Of a DNA stretch of 64,000 bases, positions 8,100 to 16,632 are shown one piece after another; within the stretch, counting starts at the first letter, position 1; every line of letters begins with the position of its first letter. A program made the position numbers and the translations under genes. The notes below the pieces were generated by a model that did no database searches, was not told the DNA's origin, and saw nothing but the letters and a program-made list of their open reading frames with translations. Source of the DNA: Streptomyces canus (GTDB lineage: Bacteria > Actinomycetota > Actinomycetes > Streptomycetales > Streptomycetaceae); assembly GCF_030816965.1 (NCBI RefSeq), contig NZ_JAUSYQ010000002.1:10034001-10098000 (forward strand). Reading direction: 5' to 3'.

Positions 8100-8892
8100 C
8101 GGGGCCAGAGCCTGAAACGCGTCTCCGCCGCGCACGCGGACCTCACCCCGGATGTCCGGCTGCTGCCCGAGCCGCAGGACCCGCTGCTGCTCGCCGCCGT
8201 CCAGCTGACCGGGCAGGCCGGGCGCGCGCCGGACGACGAGTCGGCCCGGCTGCATGCGGTGATCCGGCAGCGACACACCAGCCGCCACCCCTTCGCGGAG
8301 AAGGACATCCCCGAGGACATCCGGACCACACTGCAAGATGCGCGGCACGCGAGTCGGCCGCCCTGCTCTTCCCCGGCCCCTTGCATGCCGAGACGGTGCT
8401 CGACCTGGTCCGCGACGCCGAGAGCCGCGATGTCATGGACTCCGGCGCCCGCGAGGACCTCGTCCGCTGGACCCGGCTCGGCCCGGAGGCGGACACAGCC
8501 GTCGACAGTGTCCCCGAGTACGCCTTCGGGCCGCGCAAGCGGGACGGCAAGGCTCCGGTACGGGACTTCGCCGGGCGCCGACCGGTGGCCGACCGTGGCA
8601 CCACCACGTTCGAGTACGCCCCGCACCTGGCCCTGCTGAGCGCTCCCGGCGACGGACCCGCCGACTGGCTGCGCGCCGGTCAGGCCTTGGAACGGGTGCT
8701 CCTGGAGGCAACCCTGGCCGACCTGGCCACATCCTTGACCTCCCACGCGCTGAGACCCCTGAGCTGCGCCTGCTGGTCCGCGACCCGGGATCGGGCACGG
8801 GGCAGGTGCAGATGGTGCTGCGTCTCGGCTACGGCCCGCGGGGTCCGGCCACCCGCCGCCGCGCGGTCACTGATGTTCTCGACATCGTGTAG
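8100..8892 (+). pseudogene. Acg-type nitroreductase remnant
   Basis: Three frames together give a C-terminal two-thirds of an Acg-like nitroreductase. RQRHTSRHPFAEKDIPEDI is in one frame to about 8340. RKRDGKAPVRDFAGRR and TTFEYAPHLALLSAPGD follow in a second frame to about 8730. QMVLRLGYGPRGPATRRR is in a third, ending at 8892. The N-terminus is missing and the gene is fused to the preceding dehydrogenase remnant. Acg proteins in actinobacteria belong to the DosR/DevR hypoxia and nitric-oxide regulons, which fits the neighbouring flavohemoglobin and flavin-nucleotide-binding relic. Confidence 0.7.
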
Positions 8893-9232
8893 CCGCAAGA
8901 CCGCTTCCGTCTGACTGGGCCCTGCGATCGCTCGCGTCCGTGAGTGTTCGCTCAGCGGCACGGTGCAGACGTGGGACCGTTTCATCTTTGCGGGTGGACG
9001 ATGGCGTTTGCGACAGGGGTCTTTCGCGCACTTCCGGCACAGGGCGCGAGGACGAAATGAGGGGCGAATCGGCTCCACGTTGCAGTCGGTTGTCCTTGAG
9101 GTGTTTGGCGCATCCGGTCGCTGGCGACCCGCACGGAAACCAGGCGCGACTCCGTGGCCGGTTCGGACCGAGAGGTGGCCAGGGGCACTGTTGCCGCCGA
9201 CGGTCCGTTGGTGGGGGCGGCCGCGTCCACAT

Positions 9233-9267
9233 GAGCCAATCGGCCTCAAAGAGAAGGCCATTCGGCC
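9233..9267. promoter_or_regulatory. Two DevR-like inverted repeats upstream of hmp
   Basis: GAGCCAATCGGCCTC (9233-9247) and GGCCATTCGGCC (9256-9267) are two imperfect palindromes with GGCC-type arms around a 4-nt centre, 77-111 nt before the flavohemoglobin start. They resemble the GC-rich sites described for DevR/OsdR-type hypoxia regulators in actinobacteria. The rest of 8893-9343 shows no convincing gene. Confidence 0.35.
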
Positions 9268-9343
9268 CTCGGCCCCCGTACATGGTTCAAGCCACGATGG
9301 TGAGCGCCAATCCGCTTGTCCACCCCATCTGCTGAGGAGACCC

Positions 9344-10549
9344 ATGCTTTCGCCCGAGTCGGCCGCCGTCGTCCGTGCCACCCTGCCCGCCGTCGGCGGA
9401 GCCCTGGACGAGATCGCGGCGCGGTTCTACGGCACGATGTTCGCCGAGCAACCCGAGTTGCTGGACGGTCTGTTCAACCGCGGCAACCAGGCCAGCGGAC
9501 AACAGCGCCGTGCTCTGGCCGGGTCCATCGCAGGCTTCGCGCAGGCACTGCTCGCCGACCCCGACGCCCGCCCGGACGCGCTGCTGTCGCGGATCGCCCA
9601 CAAGCACGCCGCACTTGGTGTCACCGAGAACCAGTACACGATCGTTCATAAGTACCTGTTCGGAGCCATTGCCGACGTGCTCGGCGAGGCGGTCACGCCA
9701 GAGGTCGCCGCCGCCTGGGACGAGGTGTACTGGCTGATGGCCGGCGCGCTCATCGCCCGGGAAGCCCGCCTGTACCACGAGGCGCAGGTCGATCCCCGTA
9801 ATCCGTGGCGGCAGTGGACGGTCGTCGAGCGGCGGGAGGAGACCCCTGACGCGGTGTCCTTCCTGCTGCGCCCGGCCGACGACGGCCCGATCCTCTCCGG
9901 CAGGGCCGGCCAGTACGTCAGCGTCCGTGTGAAGATGCCTGACGGCATACACCAGTTGCGCCAGTACAGCCTCTCCGGCGCCCCCGGCGACCAGCTGCGC
10001 CGTATCACCGTCAAACGGGTCGCGAGCGTGGCCGACGCCCCCGAGGGCGAGGTGTCCAACCAGCTGCACCGCACCGTCCGGGCCGGCGACGAACTCACCC
10101 TGTCCGCCCCGTTCGGCGACGTGGTCCTCGACGACGCAGACAGCCCGCTGCTGCTGGTTTCGGCCGGCATTGGCTGCACCCCGATGGTCGGCATGCTCGA
10201 ACACCTCGCGGCGACCGGAGCCGCCCGCCCGGTCACGGTGCTGCACGCCGACCGCTCCCCGGCCGACCACGCCCTGCGCGCGGACACCCGCCGCCTCGTC
10301 GGCCGACTGCCCGGCGCCCGGGCCGAGTTCTGGTACGAACAGGACGCCGCCGCCGAACCCGGCGCCCGCACCGGTCTGATGGACCTCGACGGACTGGACC
10401 TGCCCGCCGACGCCGACGTCTACCTGTGCGGCTCCCTGCCGTTCATGCGCACCGTGCGGGCCCAGCTGCTGCAGGCCGGCATCCCCGCCCGCCGCATCCG
10501 TTACGAGGTCTTCGGCCCCGACCTGTGGCTGGCCCACGCGGAAGGCTGA
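9344..10549 (+). CDS. hmp: Flavohemoglobin (nitric oxide dioxygenase)
   Basis: A 401-residue flavohemoglobin: globin domain (1-135), FAD-binding domain (150-255) and NAD-binding domain (260-395). The haem-pocket tyrosine B10 (Y29 in ARFYGTMF) and proximal histidine (about H88 in RIAHKHAALGV) are present. The flavin motif RQYSLS follows, and the NAD-binding GIGCTPM motif and the C-terminal YEVFGP are intact. The enzyme converts nitric oxide to nitrate using NADH and oxygen in the cytoplasm. The start at 9344 has GAGGAG upstream, and the longer open frame is not protein-like. It is the only intact member of a group of hypoxia/nitrosative-stress type genes here. Confidence 0.95.
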   Translation: MLSPESAAVVRATLPAVGGALDEIAARFYGTMFAEQPELLDGLFNRGNQASGQQRRALAGSIAGFAQALLADPDARPDALLSRIAHKHAALGVTENQYTIVHKYLFGAIADVLGEAVTPEVAAAWDEVYWLMAGALIAREARLYHEAQVDPRNPWRQWTVVERREETPDAVSFLLRPADDGPILSGRAGQYVSVRVKMPDGIHQLRQYSLSGAPGDQLRRITVKRVASVADAPEGEVSNQLHRTVRAGDELTLSAPFGDVVLDDADSPLLLVSAGIGCTPMVGMLEHLAATGAARPVTVLHADRSPADHALRADTRRLVGRLPGARAEFWYEQDAAAEPGARTGLMDLDGLDLPADADVYLCGSLPFMRTVRAQLLQAGIPARRIRYEVFGPDLWLAHAEG

Positions 10550-10829
10550 GCACAGACGCCGCAGAAGGTTGGGGCGGGGGCCGGTGTCGAACCGGTGGTC
10601 GCAGGCGTCCAGAACCGCCGCGCATCCTCGTCCTCGCCTCCGGGATACGCCCCAGCCAGGTTCAGGTCCTGGACTCCGTCGGCGCTCTGGATCTGCTGCG
10701 GCACGAGGGGCGGGAGTACGCCTCCACACCCGAGGCGATCCGGGATGCGGGTGATCACCTGGAGGTGTCCGGTGTCCTGTCGGGCGTCCCGGCCCAGCCG
10801 ACCTCCGCCGCCAGCGAGGAAGCAACCCG
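10550..10829 (+). other. Unassigned stretch after hmp, possible gene relic
   Basis: A frame from about 10615 to 10833 has protein-like content (LDLLRHEGREYASTPEAIRD, then GDHLEVSGVLSG) but no convincing start. It may be the C-terminal relic of a small stress protein. The family was not recognised. Confidence 0.25.
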
Positions 10830-11218
10830 ATGAGTACCCGTCCCGCCGTACTGCCCATGACCGAGGACTCCGGCGCGGAGGCTGTGTGGCTGCTGGAAGG
10901 CAGCCCTCTGGGGCGACTGGTGTACGTGCAGCGGGAGCAGGCCGCTGCACGTCCCGCGCGGCACGTGGGGGAGTTCGGCCGCCTGATCGTCCGCACCCCG
11001 ACCCCGCCTGCGGCGCTGCCCTTGTCAGCGGCGTACCCGGTGGACGACGTGGGCGCCGCGACCGACACCGGCTGGACGGTTACCGCGACCGGCCCCGCCG
11101 ACGTGATCACCGACCCGGACGAGGCCGTCCACTACCAGCGCACCCTGCCCGGCTGGGAGCACGGTCCGCACGACACGGTCGTGCGTATCCGCCTGCAGAG
11201 TGCGACCGGCTTCCGCTG
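10830..11218 (+). pseudogene. Flavin-nucleotide-binding (pyridoxamine 5'-phosphate oxidase-like) protein, 3'-truncated
   Basis: ATG at 10830 begins MSTRPAVLP, then EAVWLLEGSPLGRLVYVQRE, RPARHVGEFGRLIVRTP, TGWTVTATGPADVITDPDE and GPHDTVVRIR. This is the split-barrel pattern of actinobacterial PNPOx-like proteins that bind FMN, F420 or haem and are often in DosR-type regulons. After SATGFR (about 11215) the reading runs without a stop into the 3' end of a convergent gene, so the last few residues and the stop are lost. A deletion seems to have joined the two convergent genes tail to tail. Confidence 0.65.
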
Positions 11219-11221
11219 TGG

Positions 11222-11784
11222 GCTCCGGCACCGAGCAGGTCCTCCAGCGCGGGGCGCAGGCTGCCGTCCGGCCACAACTCGCCGGCGGCGATCACGACGA
11301 CGGGATGTTCGGGGGTGCCGTAGCCGTGACAGGTGAGCCAGGTGCCGACCGCGGTGATGTTGCGCAGGCAGGCGGCGACCACCCGCACCCCGGGCGGCGC
11401 GGCGGCCGCGATCGCGGCGCCGTTCGGTGACGGCAGCACCGGCCGGGCCACGAAGGGGGCGGCGCGCAGGTGGGCGGGCGACAGCTACCAGGGCGTTTCC
11501 GGTGTGACGGTGTGACGGTGGGAGGCCAGCCGGGCACCCGACTGACGCGCGTATGCCGCGGTGACCTGCGCGGCGCCGCTCCGTTCCGCCTCGGACGCGG
11601 GGCCGCCCGGCCACGGGAAGGGAAGGACGCGGATGCCCCTGTCGACGGCGACGCTCACCGCTGTGGTGAACGACAGCACGTCGACGGCGACAAGACAGGC
11701 CGCCTCGTTCGCGAGCCGGCTCGCACCCGTGGGTCCCCAATGGAAGCGCACTCCGCTCCCGGACTGGACGTCCCAGCCGTCCAT
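11222..11784 (-). pseudogene. 2-phosphosulfolactate phosphatase (ComB)-like gene, frameshifted and truncated
   Basis: ATG at 11782-11784 starts MDGWDVQSGSGVRFHWGP with AACLVAVDVLSFTTAVSVAV. This is the ComB-like fold with the conserved VDVLxxxTT-type motif. A frameshift near 11480 moves the frame. LPSPNGAAIAAAA, VVAACLRNITAVG and VVVIAAGELWPDGSLRPALE continue the family pattern, the second half of the domain. The gene then ends abruptly near 11222 at the junction with the PNPOx-like gene. Known family activity: hydrolysis of 2-phosphosulfolactate (coenzyme M route). In Streptomyces the family is of unclear function. Confidence 0.65.
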
Positions 11785-11818
11785 TGCACCCCTCTCAGGT
11801 CGGTGTGGCGTGCGTGGG

Positions 11819-12019
11819 TCAGCGGCGGTCGGTCCCCGGGGTGGGCATGTCGGGACGGCCGCCGAGGGACAACGTCAGCGGGCGAGCAGTGCCGCAGCGC
11901 GGGCAGGCACCGTCCGGACCGACGGCGGCGGGGCGGCACTTCAGGCGGCAGACGGGGCACTGGAGCCAGGTGACTCCGATACCGCGCAGCGGCGTGATCC
12001 TTACGCAAACCTCCCTCAC
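11819..12019 (-). CDS. Small zinc-ribbon protein
   Basis: A 66-residue open frame with two CxxC knuckles, CPVCRLKC and CPRCGTA, spaced about 15 residues apart in TWLQCPVCRLKC..DGACPRCG, as in zinc ribbons. The start is a GTG whose GGAGG lies within the coding part, so the true start is uncertain. It is upstream of the ComB-like gene on the same strand with a 34-nt gap and may have been co-transcribed. Function unknown. Confidence 0.45.
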   Translation of the reverse strand: MREVCVRITPLRGIGVTWLQCPVCRLKCRPAAVGPDGACPRCGTARPLTLSLGGRPDMPTPGTDRR

Positions 12020-12730
12020 GCAACAGTAAGCGCGAGGAATTGGGGGCAGGAATCGCGAGGAGATTGCGGATTGAAGGACGCAGAGAGACGGTCATCGACA
12101 GGCCGTTCGTCTCCCGATGACACTCATGGACGCCTGCTCCGGCGAGCGCAAACAGGGCTGTTGTCGGATGGCGACTCAGCTCAGGGTTCCGGGCGATGTG
12201 GCCAGGAAGGTGCTGAGTCTGGCTGCTACCAGCCCCCCATGGCGGGGCTGGGAAGTGGGGAGCGAATTCGTCGTAGCGTCCAACGTGGGCGTCACCATCG
12301 GCTCCTGGGCAGCAGGCATAGCCCTGGCCTCGCCCCTGCGGCAGGCAGGGCCTCCTCTGGTCGGTCGGCAGGGTGGCGGCTGGTCAGGCCGACGGGGCGG
12401 TCGCCAAAGGTCAGGACAGCATGACCTTCAACGACGTGGCAGCCCGGTCTCTGGCCCGCGGCCTCCTCAGGTGAGGCCGCGACGCCTGGAAGCGCAAGGG
12501 CTGTTGCGCGACACCGGCCGCAGCTGTGCCGATACCAGCAGCTGGAGCCGACGCCTGCGGCTGCCGTCCCGGGTGCGACTGCTGCAAATGATCGGCAGTC
12601 CCGGTGCTGCCGTAATTCGTGAACATTCGCACCGACGTTGCCCCTTGCTTGCCTCCCGAACCGCTGTCGAAACGCTGTCCGCTCTCGCGTGCAAAGCAAG
12701 TCGAGCCGGAGGTGTTCTCTGCCGCGGGAT
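12020..12730. other. No supportable gene between the zinc-ribbon and GH1 genes
   Basis: Frames in this stretch are short and of low quality. A segment near 12270-12340 (VASNVGVTIGSWAAGIALAS on the plus strand) vaguely resembles an MFS-transporter helix and may be debris of a transporter gene. Nothing else was recognised. Confidence 0.3.
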
Positions 12731-13933
12731 TCAGTAGGTGGCTCGGGGCAGTGTGCCCGTGCGGGCGAGGTTGCCGAGCCAGGCGGCGGATGGCTTGGGG
12801 GTGCGTTCGAAGGTGTCGGGGTCAACGGAGATGAGGCCGAACGTAGGCTTGTAGGAGCCCCATTCGTAGTTGTCGAGTGCGCTCCAGTGGAGGTAGCCGC
12901 GTACGTCGAGGCCGTCCTCCAGGGCGGCGGAGACTTCCTGGAGTGCTCCGGTGGTGTAGGCGATGCGACGTGTGTCGTCGTCGGTGGCGATGCCGTTCTC
13001 GGTGACGATCAAGGGAACGTCGCCGACGATCTCGGCGGTGTGGCGCAGCGCGTACCCGATCGCTTGAGGGTAGTACTCCCAGCCGGTGAGGGTGCGGTCG
13101 GCGTCGGCGGGGGCGGGGATCGGGCCGTCGGTGGTGATCCTGGTGCGGGTGTAGGACTGGACGCCGATCCAGTCGTCATCGCGGGCGGCTTCGATGAAGA
13201 CGTCTTCGCGGGGGTGGCTGTAGGCGGCAGCGGCGGCTTCGGCGCCGGGCAGGGCCTGGTAGACCTGGTTGGCGATGGACCAGCCGACCTGGATGTCGGC
13301 AGAGATCGCCTTGACGGCAGCCGTGGCGCGGCGGTGGGTCTGGACCAGGGCGTCGGTGGTGGCCTTGTCGGGCAGCACGAGTCCCGCTGTGGGAGGTGCT
13401 TCGGTGCCCAGTTCGCGGATGGCGCCGGCGACCGCGATCATGTTGGGCTCGTTGATGGTGCACACGTGCCGTACGTCGGCGCCGATGACCGGTGCGGTGG
13501 CCTGCACGTACCGCTCGAACAGCTCGGCGGCGCCCTCCGCGGTCCAGCCTCCGCGTTCGGCGAACCAGCGCGGGACGGTGAAGTGGTGCAGGGTCACCAT
13601 GGGGCGCAGGCCGCGTTCGATGGCGCCGTCGACCATGCGCCGGTAGTGGGCGATCTCGGCCTTGGAGAAGTGGCCGGGGGCGGGTTCGATCCGGGCCCAT
13701 TCGATGCTGAAGCCGTAGTCGGTGAAGCCGAGCTGGGCGAGCAGATCCATGTCGTCGCGCCACCGGTGGTAGCTGTCGGCGGCGTCTCCGCTGGGTTCGG
13801 TGATGGAGCCGCCGCCGTGTTCCATCTGCCACCAGTCGCTGTTGACGTTGTTGCCCTCGATCTGGTGGGCGGCGGTGGAGGCGCCCCACAGGAAGCCGTC
13901 GGGGAAGCGGAGACCGTCGGCGGTGACGTTCAT
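12731..13933 (-). CDS. Glycoside hydrolase family 1 beta-glucosidase-like enzyme
   Basis: A 400-residue GH1 enzyme without a signal peptide, hence cytoplasmic. FPDGFLWGASTAAHQIEG opens the barrel. The acid/base glutamate is E162 in TINEPN and the nucleophile is E312 in VTENG. The C-terminal LHWSALDNYEW motif is the GH1 aglycone/glycone region. The length is about 50 residues shorter than many GH1 enzymes but no catalytic part is missing. Expected activity: hydrolysis of beta-glucosides, beta-galactosides or beta-fucosides brought in by the neighbouring ABC transporter. It follows the GH32-like gene on the same strand (58-nt gap) and is divergent from the LacI gene, so probably one operon with it. 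Confidence 0.93.
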   Translation of the reverse strand: MNVTADGLRFPDGFLWGASTAAHQIEGNNVNSDWWQMEHGGGSITEPSGDAADSYHRWRDDMDLLAQLGFTDYGFSIEWARIEPAPGHFSKAEIAHYRRMVDGAIERGLRPMVTLHHFTVPRWFAERGGWTAEGAAELFERYVQATAPVIGADVRHVCTINEPNMIAVAGAIRELGTEAPPTAGLVLPDKATTDALVQTHRRATAAVKAISADIQVGWSIANQVYQALPGAEAAAAAYSHPREDVFIEAARDDDWIGVQSYTRTRITTDGPIPAPADADRTLTGWEYYPQAIGYALRHTAEIVGDVPLIVTENGIATDDDTRRIAYTTGALQEVSAALEDGLDVRGYLHWSALDNYEWGSYKPTFGLISVDPDTFERTPKPSAAWLGNLARTGTLPRATY

Positions 13934-13991
13934 GGCTGGACCTTTCCAGGGTCGTGCGGTGTGTCGGTCAGCGGACGCGGGCTCTCGCCCG

Positions 13992-15341
13992 TCAGGGAGT
14001 TGAGGGGCCGGGCCAGATGGCCGAGGCGTCGTCGCGGTGGGGGTCGGGCAGCCGGATCGGGCGGACGGGGATGGTGCGTTCGCGTCCTTCGGTGACGGCC
14101 GTCCACGGTGCGGGGTGCCCGGAGTAGCACAAAGTGGTCAGGGCGAACACGCCGTCGGCGTAGACCTCGACGTACTCGCCGATGGTGAGGATGCGCAGGG
14201 TGGCGGCGGGGTCCGTCAGGACGGTCTCACCGAGCCGGTTCCCGTCGGGGCCGGTGACCCAGAGGTTCTTGCCGTCGCAGCCCACGGCGAGGGCGGAGCG
14301 GGCGCTGTCCGGGGTGTCGGTGCGCAGGGTGATCTCGACGGGTCCTGATATGCCGATGTCGCCGACTGCGTGCAGGGCGGGGCGGTCGGTCTCTTCGCCG
14401 AGCCAGGTGTCCAGGCCGGGCCACCATTCCAGGCGGAGCTCGCAATCGCCGTGCACGGCAAGGTATTTGGGCTGGGCGAGCATGCCGCGACAGCGGTCGC
14501 CGGTGTCGGTGAGGCCGACCTGGCGGGGCGTGGTGTGCAGGACGACGCGGGTGCCGTCGGGGGCGGGGATGACGCGGGGGGCGTAGGAGCCGGTCGGGCC
14601 GAGGGGGCCGCGGCGGGTCCAGGGGCCCCGCAGGCTCGGGGCGCTCCATGCCTCGAATCCGCGCGTCTGGCCGATGGAGCCGAGCAGCAGCCAGGACCCG
14701 TCGTCGAGGCGTTCCAGGACGGGGCACTCCAGTTCGTCGACGTCGCCGGGTGAGATGAGCGGTGGGTGGACGGTCCAGTGCTCCAGGTCGTCTGAGGTGG
14801 CCCAGGCGACGCAGCCGCTGACCTCGACCGGGAGGGAGGCGTCGCTGGCGCAGATGACCATGACCCAGCCGTCCGTCTCGTCGTCGGGTACGACGAAGGG
14901 GTCGCGCCAGCCCATGCGTTCGCCGGTGCGGTACCAGCGCGGGTCGGCTTCGACGACCGGTGCGGTGCCGTGGCGGCGCCAGCCGGTGCCGTCGGTGCGC
15001 TCGGAGTAGGCGAGGCCGACGGTCTGGAGCGGCCAGCCGGCCGGCGTCAGTCCGCTCACGCCGGTGTAGAACATCGCCATTCCATCGCTGTGCCGTATGG
15101 GGTGCATGGTCCACACGGCCTGCTGGTCGAACCGGCCGGGCAGCCCGTTGCCGAAGGCGGCGCCCTGGGGCTGCCAGTGGACCAGGTCGGTGGAGGTGGC
15201 CCGGCCGTAGGAGGTCTCCATCCGCAGGTGGTCGAACTCGGCTGTCCAGGGCCCCTGCAGGTGCAGCACCGCGTAGGTGCCGTCCTCGTCCCGGAGCAGG
15301 GCGAAGTCGTTCAGGCAGAGGCCGGGTGGGGCGTATCGCAT
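13992..15341 (-). CDS. GH32-like beta-fructosidase family protein
   Basis: A 449-residue five-bladed beta-propeller protein of the GH32/GH43/GH68 superfamily. Near the start LCLNDFALL carries the nucleophile aspartate. GWRDPFV supplies the transition-state RDP motif. ELECPVL supplies the acid/base glutamate of the EC motif. A C-terminal beta-sandwich (about 300-449) follows. No signal peptide is visible, so it is likely intracellular. ATG at 15339-15341 is preferred because AGGAAG precedes it; an upstream TTG would add ten residues without a ribosome site. Likely substrates are fructosides such as sucrose or levan/inulin oligomers. A LacI operator lies just upstream. Confidence 0.88.
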   Translation of the reverse strand: MRYAPPGLCLNDFALLRDEDGTYAVLHLQGPWTAEFDHLRMETSYGRATSTDLVHWQPQGAAFGNGLPGRFDQQAVWTMHPIRHSDGMAMFYTGVSGLTPAGWPLQTVGLAYSERTDGTGWRRHGTAPVVEADPRWYRTGERMGWRDPFVVPDDETDGWVMVICASDASLPVEVSGCVAWATSDDLEHWTVHPPLISPGDVDELECPVLERLDDGSWLLLGSIGQTRGFEAWSAPSLRGPWTRRGPLGPTGSYAPRVIPAPDGTRVVLHTTPRQVGLTDTGDRCRGMLAQPKYLAVHGDCELRLEWWPGLDTWLGEETDRPALHAVGDIGISGPVEITLRTDTPDSARSALAVGCDGKNLWVTGPDGNRLGETVLTDPAATLRILTIGEYVEVYADGVFALTTLCYSGHPAPWTAVTEGRERTIPVRPIRLPDPHRDDASAIWPGPSTP

Positions 15342-15433
15342 GCGCACTTCCTGTCGGCTCACAGCGCCCAAACGCGTGCGCTGACCATCGATAAAAATTA
15401 ACTCTCTTTGGAATCAGGCCAAGTAGATATGAA

Positions 15434-15447
15434 CGCAAACGCTTGCG
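15434..15447. promoter_or_regulatory. LacI-type operator between the GH32-like and lacI genes
   Basis: CGCAAACGCTTGCG is a near-perfect palindrome with the CG centre and CGCAAxCG half-sites typical of LacI/CcpA-family operators. It sits 76-93 nt from both divergent starts, so one repressor can control both directions. The surrounding AT-rich stretch (15390-15432) probably holds the promoters. Confidence 0.75.
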
Positions 15448-15522
15448 CAACAAGGTGGGTGGGTTTACGGTCACGTCACCCACAGATCACACCGACGTGA
15501 AACCAACGGGAGGAACTGCGCC

Positions 15523-16545
15523 GTGACGGCCAGCATCAACGACGTCGCCCGCGCCGCCGGCGTCTCTGCGTCCACCGTGTCCCGCGCTCTGCGCGGCCGG
15601 CCGGGCGTCTCCGACGAGGTACGGGACCAGATCAAGGCCGTTGCCGACCGGCTCGGCTACACCGCCTCCCGCTCCGCCTCCAGCCTGGCCAGCGGCCGCA
15701 CCTACACCATCGGCGTCCTGGTCCCCTATGTGGGCCGCTGGTTCTTCGGCACCGTGCTGGACTCTGCCGAGAAGGTGTTCAGCGCCGCCGGCTACGACGT
15801 GCTGCTGTACAACCTGGGATCGCCGGAGACACGCAAGCGTTTCTTCACCAGACTGCCGGTCCGCAAGCGAGTGGACGCGGTGCTGTCACTTCTCATTCCT
15901 GAAGAGGAGGAGTCGGCCGCACTGCGCTCACTCGGGGTGCCGCTTGCCACCACGGTCGGCGGCACCCGGCCCGGCTTCACGGTCGTCGGCATCGACGACC
16001 GGGTCGGCACGGAGAGCGCCGTACGGCATCTGGTCAACCTCGGCCACCGCCGCATCGGCATGATCAGCGGGGCCAGCGGGCCGCTGCACTGGACCACCCC
16101 TATCGAGCGTCGCAACGCCTACCTGGACGTCCTGGCCGACGCGGGGATCGAGCACGATCCGGCGTTGGAGGCGGACGGTGACTACACCGTCGAGGGCGGC
16201 GAGCGGGCCATGACCGAGCTGCTGGCCGCCTCCCGGCCGCCGACGGCGGTGTTCGCGCAGTCCGACGAGATGGCGATGGGCGCCCTGCGCGCCCTGCGCC
16301 GACACCGCCTCAAGGTTCCGGAGGACGTGTCCGTCGTCGGCTTCGACGACCACGAACTCGCCGACGTCGTCGGCCTGACCACCGTCGCCCAGCCGGTCGC
16401 CGAGCAGGGCGCAGAGGCCGCCCGCCTTCTGCTGCGGCAACTGGACGAGCCCGACGCCCAACCACCTGCCGAGCAGGTGCAGATGCCCATCCGCCTCGTC
16501 CTGCGGGAGACCACCGCTCCGCCCCGCCAACGCGGACCGCAGTAA
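15523..16545 (+). CDS. LacI-family transcriptional repressor of the glycoside locus
   Basis: A 340-residue LacI protein. The helix-turn-helix SINDVARAAGVSASTVSRAL lies at 4-23 with the hinge SASSLASG (about 52-58). A periplasmic-binding-protein-like effector domain from about 60 includes SVVGFDDHELADVVGLTTV near the C-terminus. GTG start at 15523 with GGGAGG at 15509. It faces the GH32-like gene across an intergenic region that carries its likely operator and precedes the ABC uptake genes, so it probably represses both sides and releases on a sugar inducer. Confidence 0.93.
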   Translation: MTASINDVARAAGVSASTVSRALRGRPGVSDEVRDQIKAVADRLGYTASRSASSLASGRTYTIGVLVPYVGRWFFGTVLDSAEKVFSAAGYDVLLYNLGSPETRKRFFTRLPVRKRVDAVLSLLIPEEEESAALRSLGVPLATTVGGTRPGFTVVGIDDRVGTESAVRHLVNLGHRRIGMISGASGPLHWTTPIERRNAYLDVLADAGIEHDPALEADGDYTVEGGERAMTELLAASRPPTAVFAQSDEMAMGALRALRRHRLKVPEDVSVVGFDDHELADVVGLTTVAQPVAEQGAEAARLLLRQLDEPDAQPPAEQVQMPIRLVLRETTAPPRQRGPQ

Positions 16546-16632
16546 TACCCCTCACCTCTTGAGCCCCACACCCCCACGCCCCCGAAGCACGCCCGCACTT
16601 CGAACCCTCGCCACAGCACGGAGGCACAGCCC

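Noticed and set aside
12638..14095. A 485-codon plus-strand frame opposite the GH1 gene
   Set aside because: Glycine/valine-rich shadow of the GH1 frame; both GH1 catalytic motifs lie on the minus strand.
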